DNA from: a virus
DNA: 28,810 bases
Strand: one strand, 5' to 3'
IMG/VR virus record: IMGVR_UViG_3300032287_000749
Span: 1-28,810 of that record
This document shows positions 21,089 through 28,810 of this stretch, in pieces (the stretch's first letter is position 1; every line of letters starts with the position of its first letter). The notes below the pieces were generated by a model. The model did not search any database and had not been told where the DNA came from. It saw only the letters and a list, made by a program, of their open reading frames with translations. Both the position numbers and the translations under genes were made by a program.

Positions 21089-23368
21089 ATGAATGAAGTA
21101 GAAATTCCTTTAAAGCTCGGGGGCATTGCCGAAATAAAAGCAGAACTTAGAGACCTCAAAGGTCAGATAGCTAATGCTGCGGATGCTGATACAATGACTG
21201 AATTAGCTCAAAGAGCAGGACAGTTAAAAGACCAATTAAAGGATGCCAATGAGCAGGTAGCTATCTTTACCACAGGGTCAAAGTTTGAGGCTGTATCTAA
21301 CAGCTTCGGTGCAATCAAAGGGGACTTAATGAGTCTTGACTTTGAAGGTGCATCTGAGAAGGCTCAAGTATTTGCTAAGAACATGGCAAGCATTAAGCCG
21401 GATGACATCAGTAAGGCGTTCAAAGGATTGACAAGTACTATCGGTTCTATCGGTAAGGCATTCATGTCATTAGGTCAAACCCTACTAGCTAACCCTATCT
21501 ATTTAATTGCTGCGGTGATAGCTGGAGTTATTGCTGCTACGATATATCTAGCTGATAAGTTAGGCTACCTTGACCAGGTAACTGAGGCAGCAGGTATGGT
21601 GTTTGATGCCTTAATTGAAACACTCAAGGAACTTGGTGAAAGTATGGGCATAGCTGCTGCTCAAAGTGAGGAGTACATAGCTATGCAGGAGGCTAACACT
21701 AAAGCTAATGAAGAGGCAGAGAAAAGTACAGCAGGTGTTATTGAAGTAACCAATGAAGTAGGCACTGCATTCGAGTTAGCTAAGGAAGGGGTGATATCTA
21801 AAGAGGAAGCACTCGCTACCTACAACTCAAAGCTAGGTGATACATTTGGTGCAGCTACTACATTGGCTGAAGCGGAAAGATTATATGTAGCTAAAACAGA
21901 TGCATACATTGCCGCTACCATGGCTAGAGCTCGAGCTGAAGTCTTTGCTAAGAAAGCAGCGGAAGCAGATGCCAAGGCTATCATGGCTAAGAGCAAAGAC
22001 CAAACAACAGCATTAGATAAGGTTACTACCTGGATAGATAAGAATAAGACTCTAGCGTATGTTGCAGGTGTTGCTACCATGGGTACAGGTCTAGCAGTAG
22101 TAGGTACTCTTGATGCCATGGATAAATCAGGTAAGAGTCTAGCTGATAAGCAAAAGATGAGAGTTGGAGAGGAGCAGAAAAGGCAAGGTAAGATATCTAA
22201 TATGTATCAAGAGGAGGCAAAGAAAGCACTCAAAACTGCACTTGAATTAGAGAAATCTAATGACATAAATATCAAAGGTAATAAGGCAAAGACTGCAATC
22301 CATAAAAAACAAAGCGACCAACGTATTAAGGATGCTGAGAAAGAGGCAGAAAAGCTACGTCAAATTGCTATCAAGGAAAATGAGGAAAGGATTAAAAGAG
22401 AAGATGATCAGTTTGAACTACTTAACAAGCTGACCCTTACACAACGTGAGCAGGATATCCTAGCATTGACTCAAGACTATGATAAAAAGTATGAGCTTGC
22501 AAATGGCAATGCTGAACTTGAGAAGCTACTAGCAGAACAGCAGAAAAAAGATATCGCAGAAATCAATAAGAAATATGCTGATGAGGCAGAAAAGAAAGCA
22601 AAAGAGGAAGCAGATAAATTGCTTGCAGCTAAGAAAGCAGCAGACGATCTAATATTTGAATTGAATGCTACCCAACAAGAGAAAGATATACGAGCACTGG
22701 AGGAACAACTTGAAGCAGATAGAAAAGTCCTAGGTGATAACGCAGCTGCACAGCTCCAGCTTACAGCTAAGTTTGAAGAGGATAAGAAAGCCATCGAGAA
22801 TAAGTATGCACTTGAAAGGATAGAGAATGCTAAGAAAGAAAGGGATGCTAAGATAGCTTTAGCTGAAGAGATATTTAATGGAGTATCTGAGGTAGGTACT
22901 GCATTGATCAAGGACCAAAAGAAACTAGAGAAATTCAATAAGGCAAACGCATTGATTCAAATTGGTATTGATACAGCCAAGGCAATCTCTTCATTAGTTG
23001 CTGCAGCACAGTCTAATCCATTCAATGGAATAACAGCAGGAGCTGCAGGTATTGCTCAGTTTGCATCGGGTATCGTTCAGATAGTTACTAACATAGCCAA
23101 GGCTAAGCAGATATTAACATCAGGCGGTACACCATCAGCAGGCGGTGGAGGAGGTACAGCTGAAGCAACAGGTGCAAGCAATACTAATGTAGCACAGCAG
23201 GTACCGGCATCAGCTCAATTATTTGGTGCAGCTAATAGTGGTAACGTAGTGAGTGCAGGAGGCGGTACAACTAACAGCTCCATGACTGTCACAGCTGTAG
23301 TATCTGAGACACAAATAACCAACGTACAAAACAAGATAACTAAGATTAACAAAAACGCTGAATTATAA
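21089..23368 (+). CDS. Tail tape measure protein
   Basis: A 759-aa protein that sets tail length and is injected with DNA. Residues 1-120 are helical (LKLGGIAEIKAELRDLKGQI). A hydrophobic segment at about 135-155 (NPIYLIAAVIAGVIAATIYL) can cross the membrane. About 360-600 is highly charged coiled coil, full of Lys/Glu/Ala. The C-terminal 180 residues hold a second hydrophobic part (GITAGAAGIAQFASGIVQIV) and a Gly/Ala-rich, low-complexity tail (SAGGGGGTAEATG). By the usual 0.15 nm per residue, the tail would be near 110 nm, a rough estimate. No tail sheath gene is seen, in line with a siphovirus. ATG 21089 is chosen over an upstream TTG at 21062, which overlaps the previous gene. Confidence 0.85.
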   Translation: MNEVEIPLKLGGIAEIKAELRDLKGQIANAADADTMTELAQRAGQLKDQLKDANEQVAIFTTGSKFEAVSNSFGAIKGDLMSLDFEGASEKAQVFAKNMASIKPDDISKAFKGLTSTIGSIGKAFMSLGQTLLANPIYLIAAVIAGVIAATIYLADKLGYLDQVTEAAGMVFDALIETLKELGESMGIAAAQSEEYIAMQEANTKANEEAEKSTAGVIEVTNEVGTAFELAKEGVISKEEALATYNSKLGDTFGAATTLAEAERLYVAKTDAYIAATMARARAEVFAKKAAEADAKAIMAKSKDQTTALDKVTTWIDKNKTLAYVAGVATMGTGLAVVGTLDAMDKSGKSLADKQKMRVGEEQKRQGKISNMYQEEAKKALKTALELEKSNDINIKGNKAKTAIHKKQSDQRIKDAEKEAEKLRQIAIKENEERIKREDDQFELLNKLTLTQREQDILALTQDYDKKYELANGNAELEKLLAEQQKKDIAEINKKYADEAEKKAKEEADKLLAAKKAADDLIFELNATQQEKDIRALEEQLEADRKVLGDNAAAQLQLTAKFEEDKKAIENKYALERIENAKKERDAKIALAEEIFNGVSEVGTALIKDQKKLEKFNKANALIQIGIDTAKAISSLVAAAQSNPFNGITAGAAGIAQFASGIVQIVTNIAKAKQILTSGGTPSAGGGGGTAEATGASNTNVAQQVPASAQLFGAANSGNVVSAGGGTTNSSMTVTAVVSETQITNVQNKITKINKNAEL

Positions 23369-24141
23369 TGAACTCACTACAAGCAATCACCAACCACATT
23401 GAGCAGTTCTACAACAATCACCTGCAGGTAAAGAAAGTAGGTAGTGACTTCAAGGAACAGCTGTACAACTTCGCTACCCAGGATGAGAAATACCCTATAA
23501 TTTTCATTGTACCGGTAAGCGTTAACCCTACCGAGAACACCTCAGAGTTTAACTTTGACATCTATTGCTTTGATATTATTCAAAAGGATAGAGCTAATAT
23601 CATTACAATCCTAAGCGATACACAGCAAATACTTAATGACTTGTATGTATACTTTACTTACAGCAATGACTACAGCTTTGATGTGATAGGACTGCCTAGC
23701 TTCCAAGCAATAAACAATGATCTACTTGACTACGCTGCAGGGTATGTTATGAACATCACTCTTACTGTCAATGACTGGACTGACTGTGCTGTACCATTGA
23801 ATACCAATGAGCCTACTATATCAGTGTATAGTCAAGTTATTGATTTCATGGCTCATCCTGTTTACAATTCAATTCAATATATGTGTGATGGTGTAATGGT
23901 TGAGGCTTGCTATGATACAGGTGGCTTTGATAACATACCTGCATTGGTTAACTTATTCAACACACCTGCTCCATCACCTTTACCTGTGTATTGTAATGAC
24001 CCTAGTTTTTGTTTATGTTGGTCAACCTATGGTACTTACTATGACAATGGGGATGGGACCATTAGATTAGAAATGCCTGTATCAATTTACAACAGCTTGT
24101 GCCCAGGTGGTACATTGACTTTGAATGTTATTCAAGATTAA
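23368..24141 (+). CDS. Tail-associated protein, unknown function
   Basis: A 257-aa protein. The N-terminal 130 residues (NSLQAITNHIEQFYNNHLQV, then EQLYNFATQDEKYPIIFIVP) have the helix-strand order of tail terminator-like proteins, with ENTSEFNFDIYCFDIIQKDR in the centre. The C-terminal half is different: Cys- and Pro-rich (PVYCNDPSFCLCWSTYGTYY, CPGGTLTLNV), possibly a small beta domain with disulfides. The combination may be a fusion of tail-completion and exposed virion parts. TAATG overlap with the tape measure gene. Confidence 0.5.
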   Translation: MNSLQAITNHIEQFYNNHLQVKKVGSDFKEQLYNFATQDEKYPIIFIVPVSVNPTENTSEFNFDIYCFDIIQKDRANIITILSDTQQILNDLYVYFTYSNDYSFDVIGLPSFQAINNDLLDYAAGYVMNITLTVNDWTDCAVPLNTNEPTISVYSQVIDFMAHPVYNSIQYMCDGVMVEACYDTGGFDNIPALVNLFNTPAPSPLPVYCNDPSFCLCWSTYGTYYDNGDGTIRLEMPVSIYNSLCPGGTLTLNVIQD

Positions 24142-24170
24142 ACATTTCGGAGGCTTAGAATAATATAGAT
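24141..24170 (+). promoter_or_regulatory. Late element C (candidate phage promoter)
   Basis: AACATT (24141-24146), 14 bp, TAATATAG (24161-24168), AT, then ATG 24171. Only the 29 bases between two genes are available, and the element fills them. Confidence 0.6.
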
Positions 24171-25580
24171 ATGAGTGCACCAAATTGGTGGGGAGACTGG
24201 AGACCTATCCTCACACCTCACACCGGAAACCTTCAACCTACTGACTTGCTAGAATGTACAATGATAGTAGGAGGTTTGCCTGTCAACACAGCTATCACCG
24301 GTCAACAAATCATTGATGGTGCAGGTGGTGGTGGTGCAGTAGGTTACTATGCTCAATACCAGGATGACATTAGTCAACCATTAGGTGCTGTGAATGTAGG
24401 TCAACCTGTTAAGTTCAGGACCATGGATTTCAGCAATGGTGTAACGGTTAACAGTGATACTGAGATTACCATAGCTAATACAGGGATATATAACCTGCAG
24501 TTCTCTTTTCAATATCAGAACACAGACACTCAAGAGCATGATGTAACTGTATGGCTTAGAAAAAATGGTTCGGATGTAGCAGGTAGTGCAGGCTTTGTAG
24601 CTGTTGTAGCTAAGCATGGTGGAGTACCTGGACACTGCATACCATCATGGAACTATTTACTTGATGCAGTAGGTGGAGATTATTACGAGCTGTATTGGAG
24701 TGCTACAAGTACACAGGTTACTCTTGAGTTTTATCCTGCAGGTAGTCCTCCTCCATCTGCAGCATCAGCTATATTCACCGTAACACAACAGGCAGGTATC
24801 ATAGCCGGTACAGGTATGACTGCATTGAATGGCTTGAGTGCAGATGTTCAGACAATAAGCACAGGAACTATAGGCACTGACTTCAACGTGGTATCAAGTG
24901 GTAGTAATCATGAGTTTAATATACCCACAGCATCCGCAACTAACCGAGGTGCATTGAGTACTACGGACTGGAGTGCCTTCAATGGTAAGCAAGCAGCGTT
25001 GGTATCCGGTACCAATATCAAGACAATAGCTAGTAACTCATTAGTAGGTAGTGGAGATGTACCATTGAAAACTATTAACGGTATTGGATTAGTTGGAAGT
25101 AGCAATATAGTCATAGCCTCTAGCCCTTACACATTAATAGGTAACCAATCAGGTGCATATGTCACAGGCACTATTGCCAATACTGCAAGCACTAGTCAAC
25201 GTATATTTCCAAATACAGTAAGCAATACTAACATTATTCAGGTCAGAACCAAGGTACATAAAATAAATAGTACTACATCTAGTACTATCAGAATGTACAT
25301 TAATACTAGCAACAGCTTAACAGGTGCAACATTAATAGCTACTGCAGCAGCAATGGGTACTCTTGGGATACAATCTTTTTGGAGAGACTTTCTTTTGGTA
25401 GGTAATCAATTATATTGCTATAATCCCAATACAGCTATCTCATCTGATATCACATTTAGTACCGTAACTTTAGTATCATTCAATCCTGCGGTAGATAACT
25501 ACATAATTTTTGCAGTACAAAACAGTGCTACCGCTGACTCGGTTAGCTTTTTAAGAACAAATGTAATGGTATATGCATAA
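24171..25580 (+). CDS. Tail fibre/receptor-binding-like protein with C1q/TNF-like domain
   Basis: A 469-aa virion protein. Residues about 60-205 have the strand order of a C1q/TNF-like jelly roll (VKFRTMDFSNGVTVNSDTEI, GIYNLQFSFQYQNTDT, VTVWLRKNGSDV, YELYWSATSTQVTLEFYPAG), a trimer-forming, sugar- or protein-binding fold. The centre (about 235-310) is fibre-like, with ATNRGALSTTDWSAFNGKQA and two similar units SNSLVGSGDVPL and GIGLVGSSNIVI, common in phage fibres. The C-terminal 150 residues form another beta domain (NTSNSLTGATLIATAAAMGT). This is the best candidate for host recognition in the window. Confidence 0.7.
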   Translation: MSAPNWWGDWRPILTPHTGNLQPTDLLECTMIVGGLPVNTAITGQQIIDGAGGGGAVGYYAQYQDDISQPLGAVNVGQPVKFRTMDFSNGVTVNSDTEITIANTGIYNLQFSFQYQNTDTQEHDVTVWLRKNGSDVAGSAGFVAVVAKHGGVPGHCIPSWNYLLDAVGGDYYELYWSATSTQVTLEFYPAGSPPPSAASAIFTVTQQAGIIAGTGMTALNGLSADVQTISTGTIGTDFNVVSSGSNHEFNIPTASATNRGALSTTDWSAFNGKQAALVSGTNIKTIASNSLVGSGDVPLKTINGIGLVGSSNIVIASSPYTLIGNQSGAYVTGTIANTASTSQRIFPNTVSNTNIIQVRTKVHKINSTTSSTIRMYINTSNSLTGATLIATAAAMGTLGIQSFWRDFLLVGNQLYCYNPNTAISSDITFSTVTLVSFNPAVDNYIIFAVQNSATADSVSFLRTNVMVYA

Positions 25581-25725
25581 GACATTTACATATAACGAAA
25601 TAGAGTACACAATCACAGGAACTATTGAAGTACTTAGTGATACTCAACTGCATGTAGAAACTGATAAGGGTATCATTTTAGTTGATGATACAATGGATAT
25701 TTTTAAAGATTTAATCAATGGCTAG
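25573..25725 (+). CDS. Small protein (50 aa), unknown function
   Basis: A 50-aa frame, MHKTFTYNEIEYTITGTI onward, ending FKDLING. It looks like a small beta protein and overlaps both the fibre gene end (8 bases) and the next gene start (8 bases). Good protein-like composition and tight spacing support it. The function is unknown; a fibre chaperone is only a contextual idea. Confidence 0.55.
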   Translation: MHKTFTYNEIEYTITGTIEVLSDTQLHVETDKGIILVDDTMDIFKDLING

Positions 25726-26170
25726 ATACGCAAACACAGGGGAGTTCAATGTCCTATATCCTACCCGTAGGAAAATGGCTAACATATTAAAAAGGATTAT
25801 TCGTAATGACGTTGTGGATGGCGAAGGTACACTTGTAGAAAGTATCCGTATCAATGCCAAGGTAACAGGCTTTCAAAAACTGGAAATCCAAATCGTAGCC
25901 ATGTACTACTTTATCTTTCTAAACAATGGAGCATTTTTATGGAACGGTGGGGTAATTACTCCGAGAGATTTCGTTGCACAATTTACGGATGAGTTAAACG
26001 CTGCAGGTATCACTGCAGAAATATACAGCCAGTACACTGAATGGTTAACTAAAAAGTATCCATTGGTGCAAGCTGTTGAGGTCCTTGAAAATCAGCAAAA
26101 AATTGTGTACACATTTGAAGCAGTTGACCCTCCTGCAGGATTTACTCCAGGCTTTCCATTAGATGTCTAA
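25718..26170 (+). CDS. Tail/virion accessory protein, unknown function
   Basis: A 150-aa basic protein. RYANTGEFNVLYPTRRKMAN then ILKRIIRNDVVDGEGTLVES (24-43) and INAKVTGFQKLEIQIVAMYY (45-64) resemble HK97 gp10-like tail-completion proteins in layout, but the match is weak. The second half (FTDELNAAGITAEIYSQYTE) is helical. It ends 12 bases into the converging minus-strand gene, so transcription from both sides meets here. Confidence 0.45.
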   Translation: MARYANTGEFNVLYPTRRKMANILKRIIRNDVVDGEGTLVESIRINAKVTGFQKLEIQIVAMYYFIFLNNGAFLWNGGVITPRDFVAQFTDELNAAGITAEIYSQYTEWLTKKYPLVQAVEVLENQQKIVYTFEAVDPPAGFTPGFPLDV

Positions 26171-26899
26171 CTCTTTTTTCATACCCAAAACATTAAACAC
26201 ATAAACGAGTGGTAGGGCACCTATTTTATCACTCTTAGTTATGTCACCTTTTGATAGACTATAGATCATTAGCTCCCAAGACCACTTGGCACTTTGCTGT
26301 TCTTTCTCTATTTCTTTGATTTCTTCAGGGTCAAGTTCTGCCTTTTCTTCATTGGTCAATGGCTCATCTGCTTCACCCATAAATAAGTTCTCATACTTTT
26401 TAAGAAAGTCATCTCTAAACTTTAAGAACTCATGTATCAATCCATACACATCAGTGATGGGTAGGTCAAGGAACTTATCAGCTCTAATGGTGCAGTCAAA
26501 GTCATAGGGCTCCATGACCTCATCCCCCCATTCATTCAGCTTAGTGTTCCGGTATAAGATAGCACATACATTAGCTAGGTTCTCTATATAGTTCTGACCA
26601 AAATAATAGTCCAGGTCAATGTACTCATATAGGCATAGCTTGTTGAATGGCTTGAGCTTCAACCCAAGTAGCTCATGTTTATATCTTTTGGATGGTTCAG
26701 ATTTACACCACTTATTGTCTTTGATTAACTGACGCATCTCATCAACATCGAGCTCTTCAATATCCTCAATGGGTAAGTCTGACAAGATAGAAAGTGCCTC
26801 ACTATTGTAGTGATACGAACCCTGTGAGGCATCTATCTTATTAAACTCAATGAACTGTTCAACAGTTACATCACTCCACTGCTTCGGTAGGTGTATCAT
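26159..26899 (-). CDS. Minus-strand protein 2, tail-chaperone-like, unknown
   Basis: A 246-aa acidic, helical protein on the reverse strand. It starts MIHLPKQWSDVTVEQFIEFN, similar to the N-terminal segment of its upstream neighbour (LTIEQFETI), so the two may be distant relatives. The middle LLGLKLKPFNKLCLYEYIDL (about 74-93) and an acidic segment TNEEKAELDPEEIKEIEKEQ (about 180-199) are visible; no catalytic motif. Two neighbouring proteins of this kind, overlapping by 29 bases in different frames, recall tail assembly chaperones (G/GT), but those normally lie before the tape measure on the same strand. The function is therefore open. Confidence 0.5.
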   Translation of the reverse strand: MIHLPKQWSDVTVEQFIEFNKIDASQGSYHYNSEALSILSDLPIEDIEELDVDEMRQLIKDNKWCKSEPSKRYKHELLGLKLKPFNKLCLYEYIDLDYYFGQNYIENLANVCAILYRNTKLNEWGDEVMEPYDFDCTIRADKFLDLPITDVYGLIHEFLKFRDDFLKKYENLFMGEADEPLTNEEKAELDPEEIKEIEKEQQSAKWSWELMIYSLSKGDITKSDKIGALPLVYVFNVLGMKKELDI

Positions 26900-27410
26900 T
26901 TCGTAATTGTTGGCCTATCTTTTGAGCTATGAACATGATATAAGGGATGGCAATGTTAGCATCTAGCTTGCGTAACAGCTTAGCTTTTTGTTTGATGTGA
27001 GCATCGGCATAGTGTTCGGTAGGTGTAAGGTCCTCACGTTTGAACATGACAGCTAACATCTCAGATATGTATCCTTTGTTCTTATGCAGTGCTACCTTCT
27101 CAATGATCTTAGTATCACGTACAGTTAACTTCATTTGAGCTCGGTAGATATAACCTTCAAGCTCAAGCTCCTCCACTACAGGAAAATCTTTTTGTTCCAT
27201 GGTATTGAAGTTCTTAACAATCTCTACAAAGTCAGCTACATCCGTATCCCAAAACTCATTCTCAGGTATCCCCAGGTAAGCGAATACTTTAAGGTGTTTG
27301 TCAATGGGGTCAAGGCTAGTATCATTGTTGATATCAGTGATAGTCTCGAACTGCTCAATGGTCAGCTCATCGATTTGGTTAGGGATTTCTCTGTCTAAGA
27401 TTTTTATCAT
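26871..27410 (-). CDS. Minus-strand protein 1, tail-chaperone-like, unknown
   Basis: A 179-aa protein on the reverse strand, helical, starting MIKILDREIPNQIDELTIEQ. Residues about 16-45 (LTIEQFETITDINND) match in style the start of the next gene. It contains LKVFAYLGIPENEFWDTDVA (about 44-63) and a C-terminal helical part (IKQKAKLLRKLDANIAIPYI). It is the first gene of the only minus-strand unit and is preceded by a host-type promoter (27426-27461). Stop and next start overlap by 29 bases, with the second gene in the +1 frame relative to the first, so a frameshifted fusion product cannot be excluded. Confidence 0.55.
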   Translation of the reverse strand: MIKILDREIPNQIDELTIEQFETITDINNDTSLDPIDKHLKVFAYLGIPENEFWDTDVADFVEIVKNFNTMEQKDFPVVEELELEGYIYRAQMKLTVRDTKIIEKVALHKNKGYISEMLAVMFKREDLTPTEHYADAHIKQKAKLLRKLDANIAIPYIMFIAQKIGQQLRNDTPTEAVE

Positions 27411-27423
27411 GTTTTAAAATTTG

Positions 27424-27453
27424 AACAAATATAGGAAATTTATAATATAGGTA
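27424..27453 (+). promoter_or_regulatory. Late element D (candidate phage promoter)
   Basis: AACAAA (27424-27429), 13 bp, TAATATAG (27443-27450), GTA, then ATG 27454. It is the weakest match in spacing (13 and 3 instead of 14 and 2). It overlaps the minus-strand promoter (27426-27461), and starts the protease/capsid block. Confidence 0.5.
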
Positions 27454-27461
27454 ATGGCAAA
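27426..27461 (-). promoter_or_regulatory. Host-type promoter, minus strand
   Basis: On the minus strand: TTTG (27461-27458), 24 bp, TATATTTG (27433-27426), then a 15-base AT-rich leader to ATG 27410. The -7 box matches the consensus perfectly; the spacer is one to five bases longer than the other promoters here, so the -33 assignment is less sure. Confidence 0.5.
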
Positions 27462-28434
27462 AGATAAACTACCAGTTTACAAAATTACTATTGATCCTGA
27501 GTACTCTGAGAATGGTCAAGACTTAGGTATCGAACAGATAGCTTTTACATCAACTCCAGCCATCAAAGTCATGGGTATGGCATTCAGTGCTCAGACAAAG
27601 CCGATGAGATTTAACGATGAGATAAAGTACCGTATCACTGCACCTGCTTTGATACCTATGGAGATCTATCGCTTTGATGAGGACACTGATGAAGAGTACT
27701 ATGTTAAATTTACTGCTGAAGAGATAGAGAAAATTCATGCTAAGTTCATGAAGGACATGTTGAATAAGGACCTATTCAACTTGGAACATGATACTGAAAA
27801 GACTGTACCTGCCTATGTACTTGAGGCATGGATAGTAGACACTCCAAAAGAGGACAAGGCTTACTCATCATTTGGTATTGAAGTACCTGAGGGTACACTT
27901 ATGGTTACTGCCCAGGTAACTGATAAAGAGTACTACGCTGAACTTGTAGCTCAAGAGCAAATAGGCTTCAGTATAGAAGGGTACTTAGGCATGAAACTAA
28001 AAGAGCAAAACAAATCCCAAATAAATACACAAATGAATGAGTTAATGTTGCCGGATGGCGAACACATCATCAACGAAAAAATCTACGTTGTAAAAGACGG
28101 TAAAGTAGTTGAAGTAAAAGATGTTGAAAAAGTAGAGGCTTCTGAGGAAGTAGCCCTAGAGGAAACTGTTATTGAAGAGGAAGTAACAGAAATGCCTGCA
28201 GAGGAAGAGACAATGGCGGTAGATCCTGTGCTTGACGCAGAAGCTATCCTTGCTATTGTTAAGCCTGCAATGGATGAGCAAATCAATGCCCTTGTAGCTA
28301 TGATCGCTGACCTTAAGAACCAACTTGAGGAAGTGATGAGTTCAGAGGTAGAAGACGAAGTAGTTGAAGAGGCTGTAGCTATGAGCGTACAGCATAGACT
28401 TTCTAGTGTAAACAAATTCATAAACAACAAATAA
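27454..28434 (+). CDS. XkdF-like prohead protease with scaffold-like C-terminus
   Basis: A 326-aa protein. Residues about 65-185 match the XkdF/S78_2-type putative serine protease domain: H112 (FNLEHDTEKT) and S173 (EQIGFSIEGYL) are the likely catalytic pair, with AYVLEAWIVD between them. Residues about 215-330 are highly acidic and helical (VEKVEASEEVALEETVIEEE and later MDEQINALVAMIADLKNQLE), as in head scaffolds. A protease fused to its scaffold, which is then removed during head maturation, is a known arrangement. The stop lies one base before the second capsid ATG (TAAAATG), so both are coupled. Confidence 0.75.
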   Translation: MAKDKLPVYKITIDPEYSENGQDLGIEQIAFTSTPAIKVMGMAFSAQTKPMRFNDEIKYRITAPALIPMEIYRFDEDTDEEYYVKFTAEEIEKIHAKFMKDMLNKDLFNLEHDTEKTVPAYVLEAWIVDTPKEDKAYSSFGIEVPEGTLMVTAQVTDKEYYAELVAQEQIGFSIEGYLGMKLKEQNKSQINTQMNELMLPDGEHIINEKIYVVKDGKVVEVKDVEKVEASEEVALEETVIEEEVTEMPAEEETMAVDPVLDAEAILAIVKPAMDEQINALVAMIADLKNQLEEVMSSEVEDEVVEEAVAMSVQHRLSSVNKFINNK

Positions 28435-28435
28435 A

Positions 28436-28810
28436 ATGCGTAAATTAAAATTCGACTTACAAGTTGACCCAACTGCTTTATTAGCAGCTAACCCTGAGGC
28501 ATTTTATTCTCAAGCTTACTTATCTGAGGATACTGCTGACAACTACCGTTCTTTGCCAGGAGTAAAGTACAAAACTAAATTAGCGACTGTTACTTTTGGT
28601 AACATCTTACAACCATCTACTTGTAGCTTCACTGCTCCTAATGATGATTTGAACGCTAAAGAAATTGATGTATGTGCTCTTTCTGCAATGGCTCAAATTT
28701 GTCAGTTTGACCTTGAGCAATCTTTCTTATCTCTTCAAATGTCAAAAGGATCTAACGGAGATTTCTCTGTTGCATCTTTCATGTCTTTCTACTGGGGTGA
28801 GATGGCTAAC
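28436..28810 (+). CDS. Major capsid protein, second copy, 3'-truncated by window edge
   Basis: The first 125 codons of a major capsid gene, starting MRKLKFDLQVDPTALLAANP. From 28473 it aligns without gaps to bases 1-338, with 24 substitutions (about 93% identity). Three residues differ, all Ser/Thr exchanges (residues 62, 66 and 103 by this numbering); 14 further codons differ silently. The silent excess shows both copies evolved as working genes, so this is not sequencing error. It shows the true start of the capsid gene missing at the left edge. Confidence 0.85.
   Translation, partial: MRKLKFDLQVDPTALLAANPEAFYSQAYLSEDTADNYRSLPGVKYKTKLATVTFGNILQPSTCSFTAPNDDLNAKEIDVCALSAMAQICQFDLEQSFLSLQMSKGSNGDFSVASFMSFYWGEMAN

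Noticed and set aside
22477-22938. Long reverse-strand open frame opposite the tape measure gene
   Set aside because: A shadow of Lys/Glu/Ala-rich coiled-coil codons; the protein is low-complexity Ser/Ala/Phe and has no context.
28083-28472. Reverse-strand open frame opposite the scaffold region
   Set aside because: Ser/Thr-rich shadow of acidic codons on the plus strand; no promoter or start context.
28473-28810. Exact direct terminal repeat
   Set aside because: The two ends differ at 24 of 338 positions, so they are not copies of a single terminal repeat.
1-28810. tRNA genes, CRISPR arrays, insertion sequences, integrase or attachment sites
   Set aside because: None recognised by eye. 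A tRNA or covariance-model scan could still find a degenerate case.

Overview
The window is almost certainly a dsDNA tailed phage (Caudoviricetes, probably siphovirus-like) infecting a Bacteroidota host, most likely a flavobacterium or relative. The evidence is a complete head-packaging-tail gene set (major capsid, portal, terminase, tape measure), DUF6712- and DUF3127-type proteins typical of Bacteroidota, host-type promoters of the form TTTG-N18-24-TAnnTTTG, and starts that mostly lack Shine-Dalgarno sequences. No integrase, DNA polymerase, RNA polymerase core, tRNA or CRISPR array was seen. Genes are tightly packed, many joined by ATGA or TAATG overlaps, and all but two are on the + strand.

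Layout: 1-1542 is the 3' part of the major capsid gene plus a tail-tube-like gene, closed by a strong terminator. 1546-6155 is a late block: structural protein, portal, connector, then lysis (holin, amidase, candidate one-piece spanin) and a DEDDy exonuclease with a zinc ribbon. 6221-14307 is the presumed early/middle region: small proteins, two winged-helix proteins, a DnaA-domain-IV-like protein, a terminator, an AT-rich gap with GTCAT repeats (candidate origin or operator), a primase-helicase, a VRR-NUC-type nuclease, an ERF/YqaJ recombination pair, an SSB-like DUF3127 protein, and a sigma-factor-like protein last. 14255-16768 is packaging, including an HAD-phosphatase-like protein and both terminase subunits. 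16770-24141 is tail, 24141-26170 is fibre and tail accessory genes. 26159-27410 is a two-gene minus-strand block. 27424 to the end is a protease-scaffold protein and the start of a second copy of the major capsid gene.

The most interesting observation is a repeated bipartite element: AACANA or AACATT, a 13-14 bp spacer, then (T/C)AATATAG, then 2-3 bp, then the start codon. It occurs five times (1546, 14255, 16770, 24141, 27424), each time in front of the first gene of a late block. Together with the sigma-like gene directly upstream of one copy, it suggests a phage-specific late promoter system with leaderless or nearly leaderless mRNAs. One copy overlaps a host-type promoter on the opposite strand, which could form an early/late switch.

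The two window ends carry the same part of the major capsid gene at about 93% identity (24 differences in 338 bp by manual alignment, mostly synonymous). The gene order closes into a circle of about 28.5 kb, but the ends are not identical, so this is either a strain mixture at a circular junction or a true duplication.
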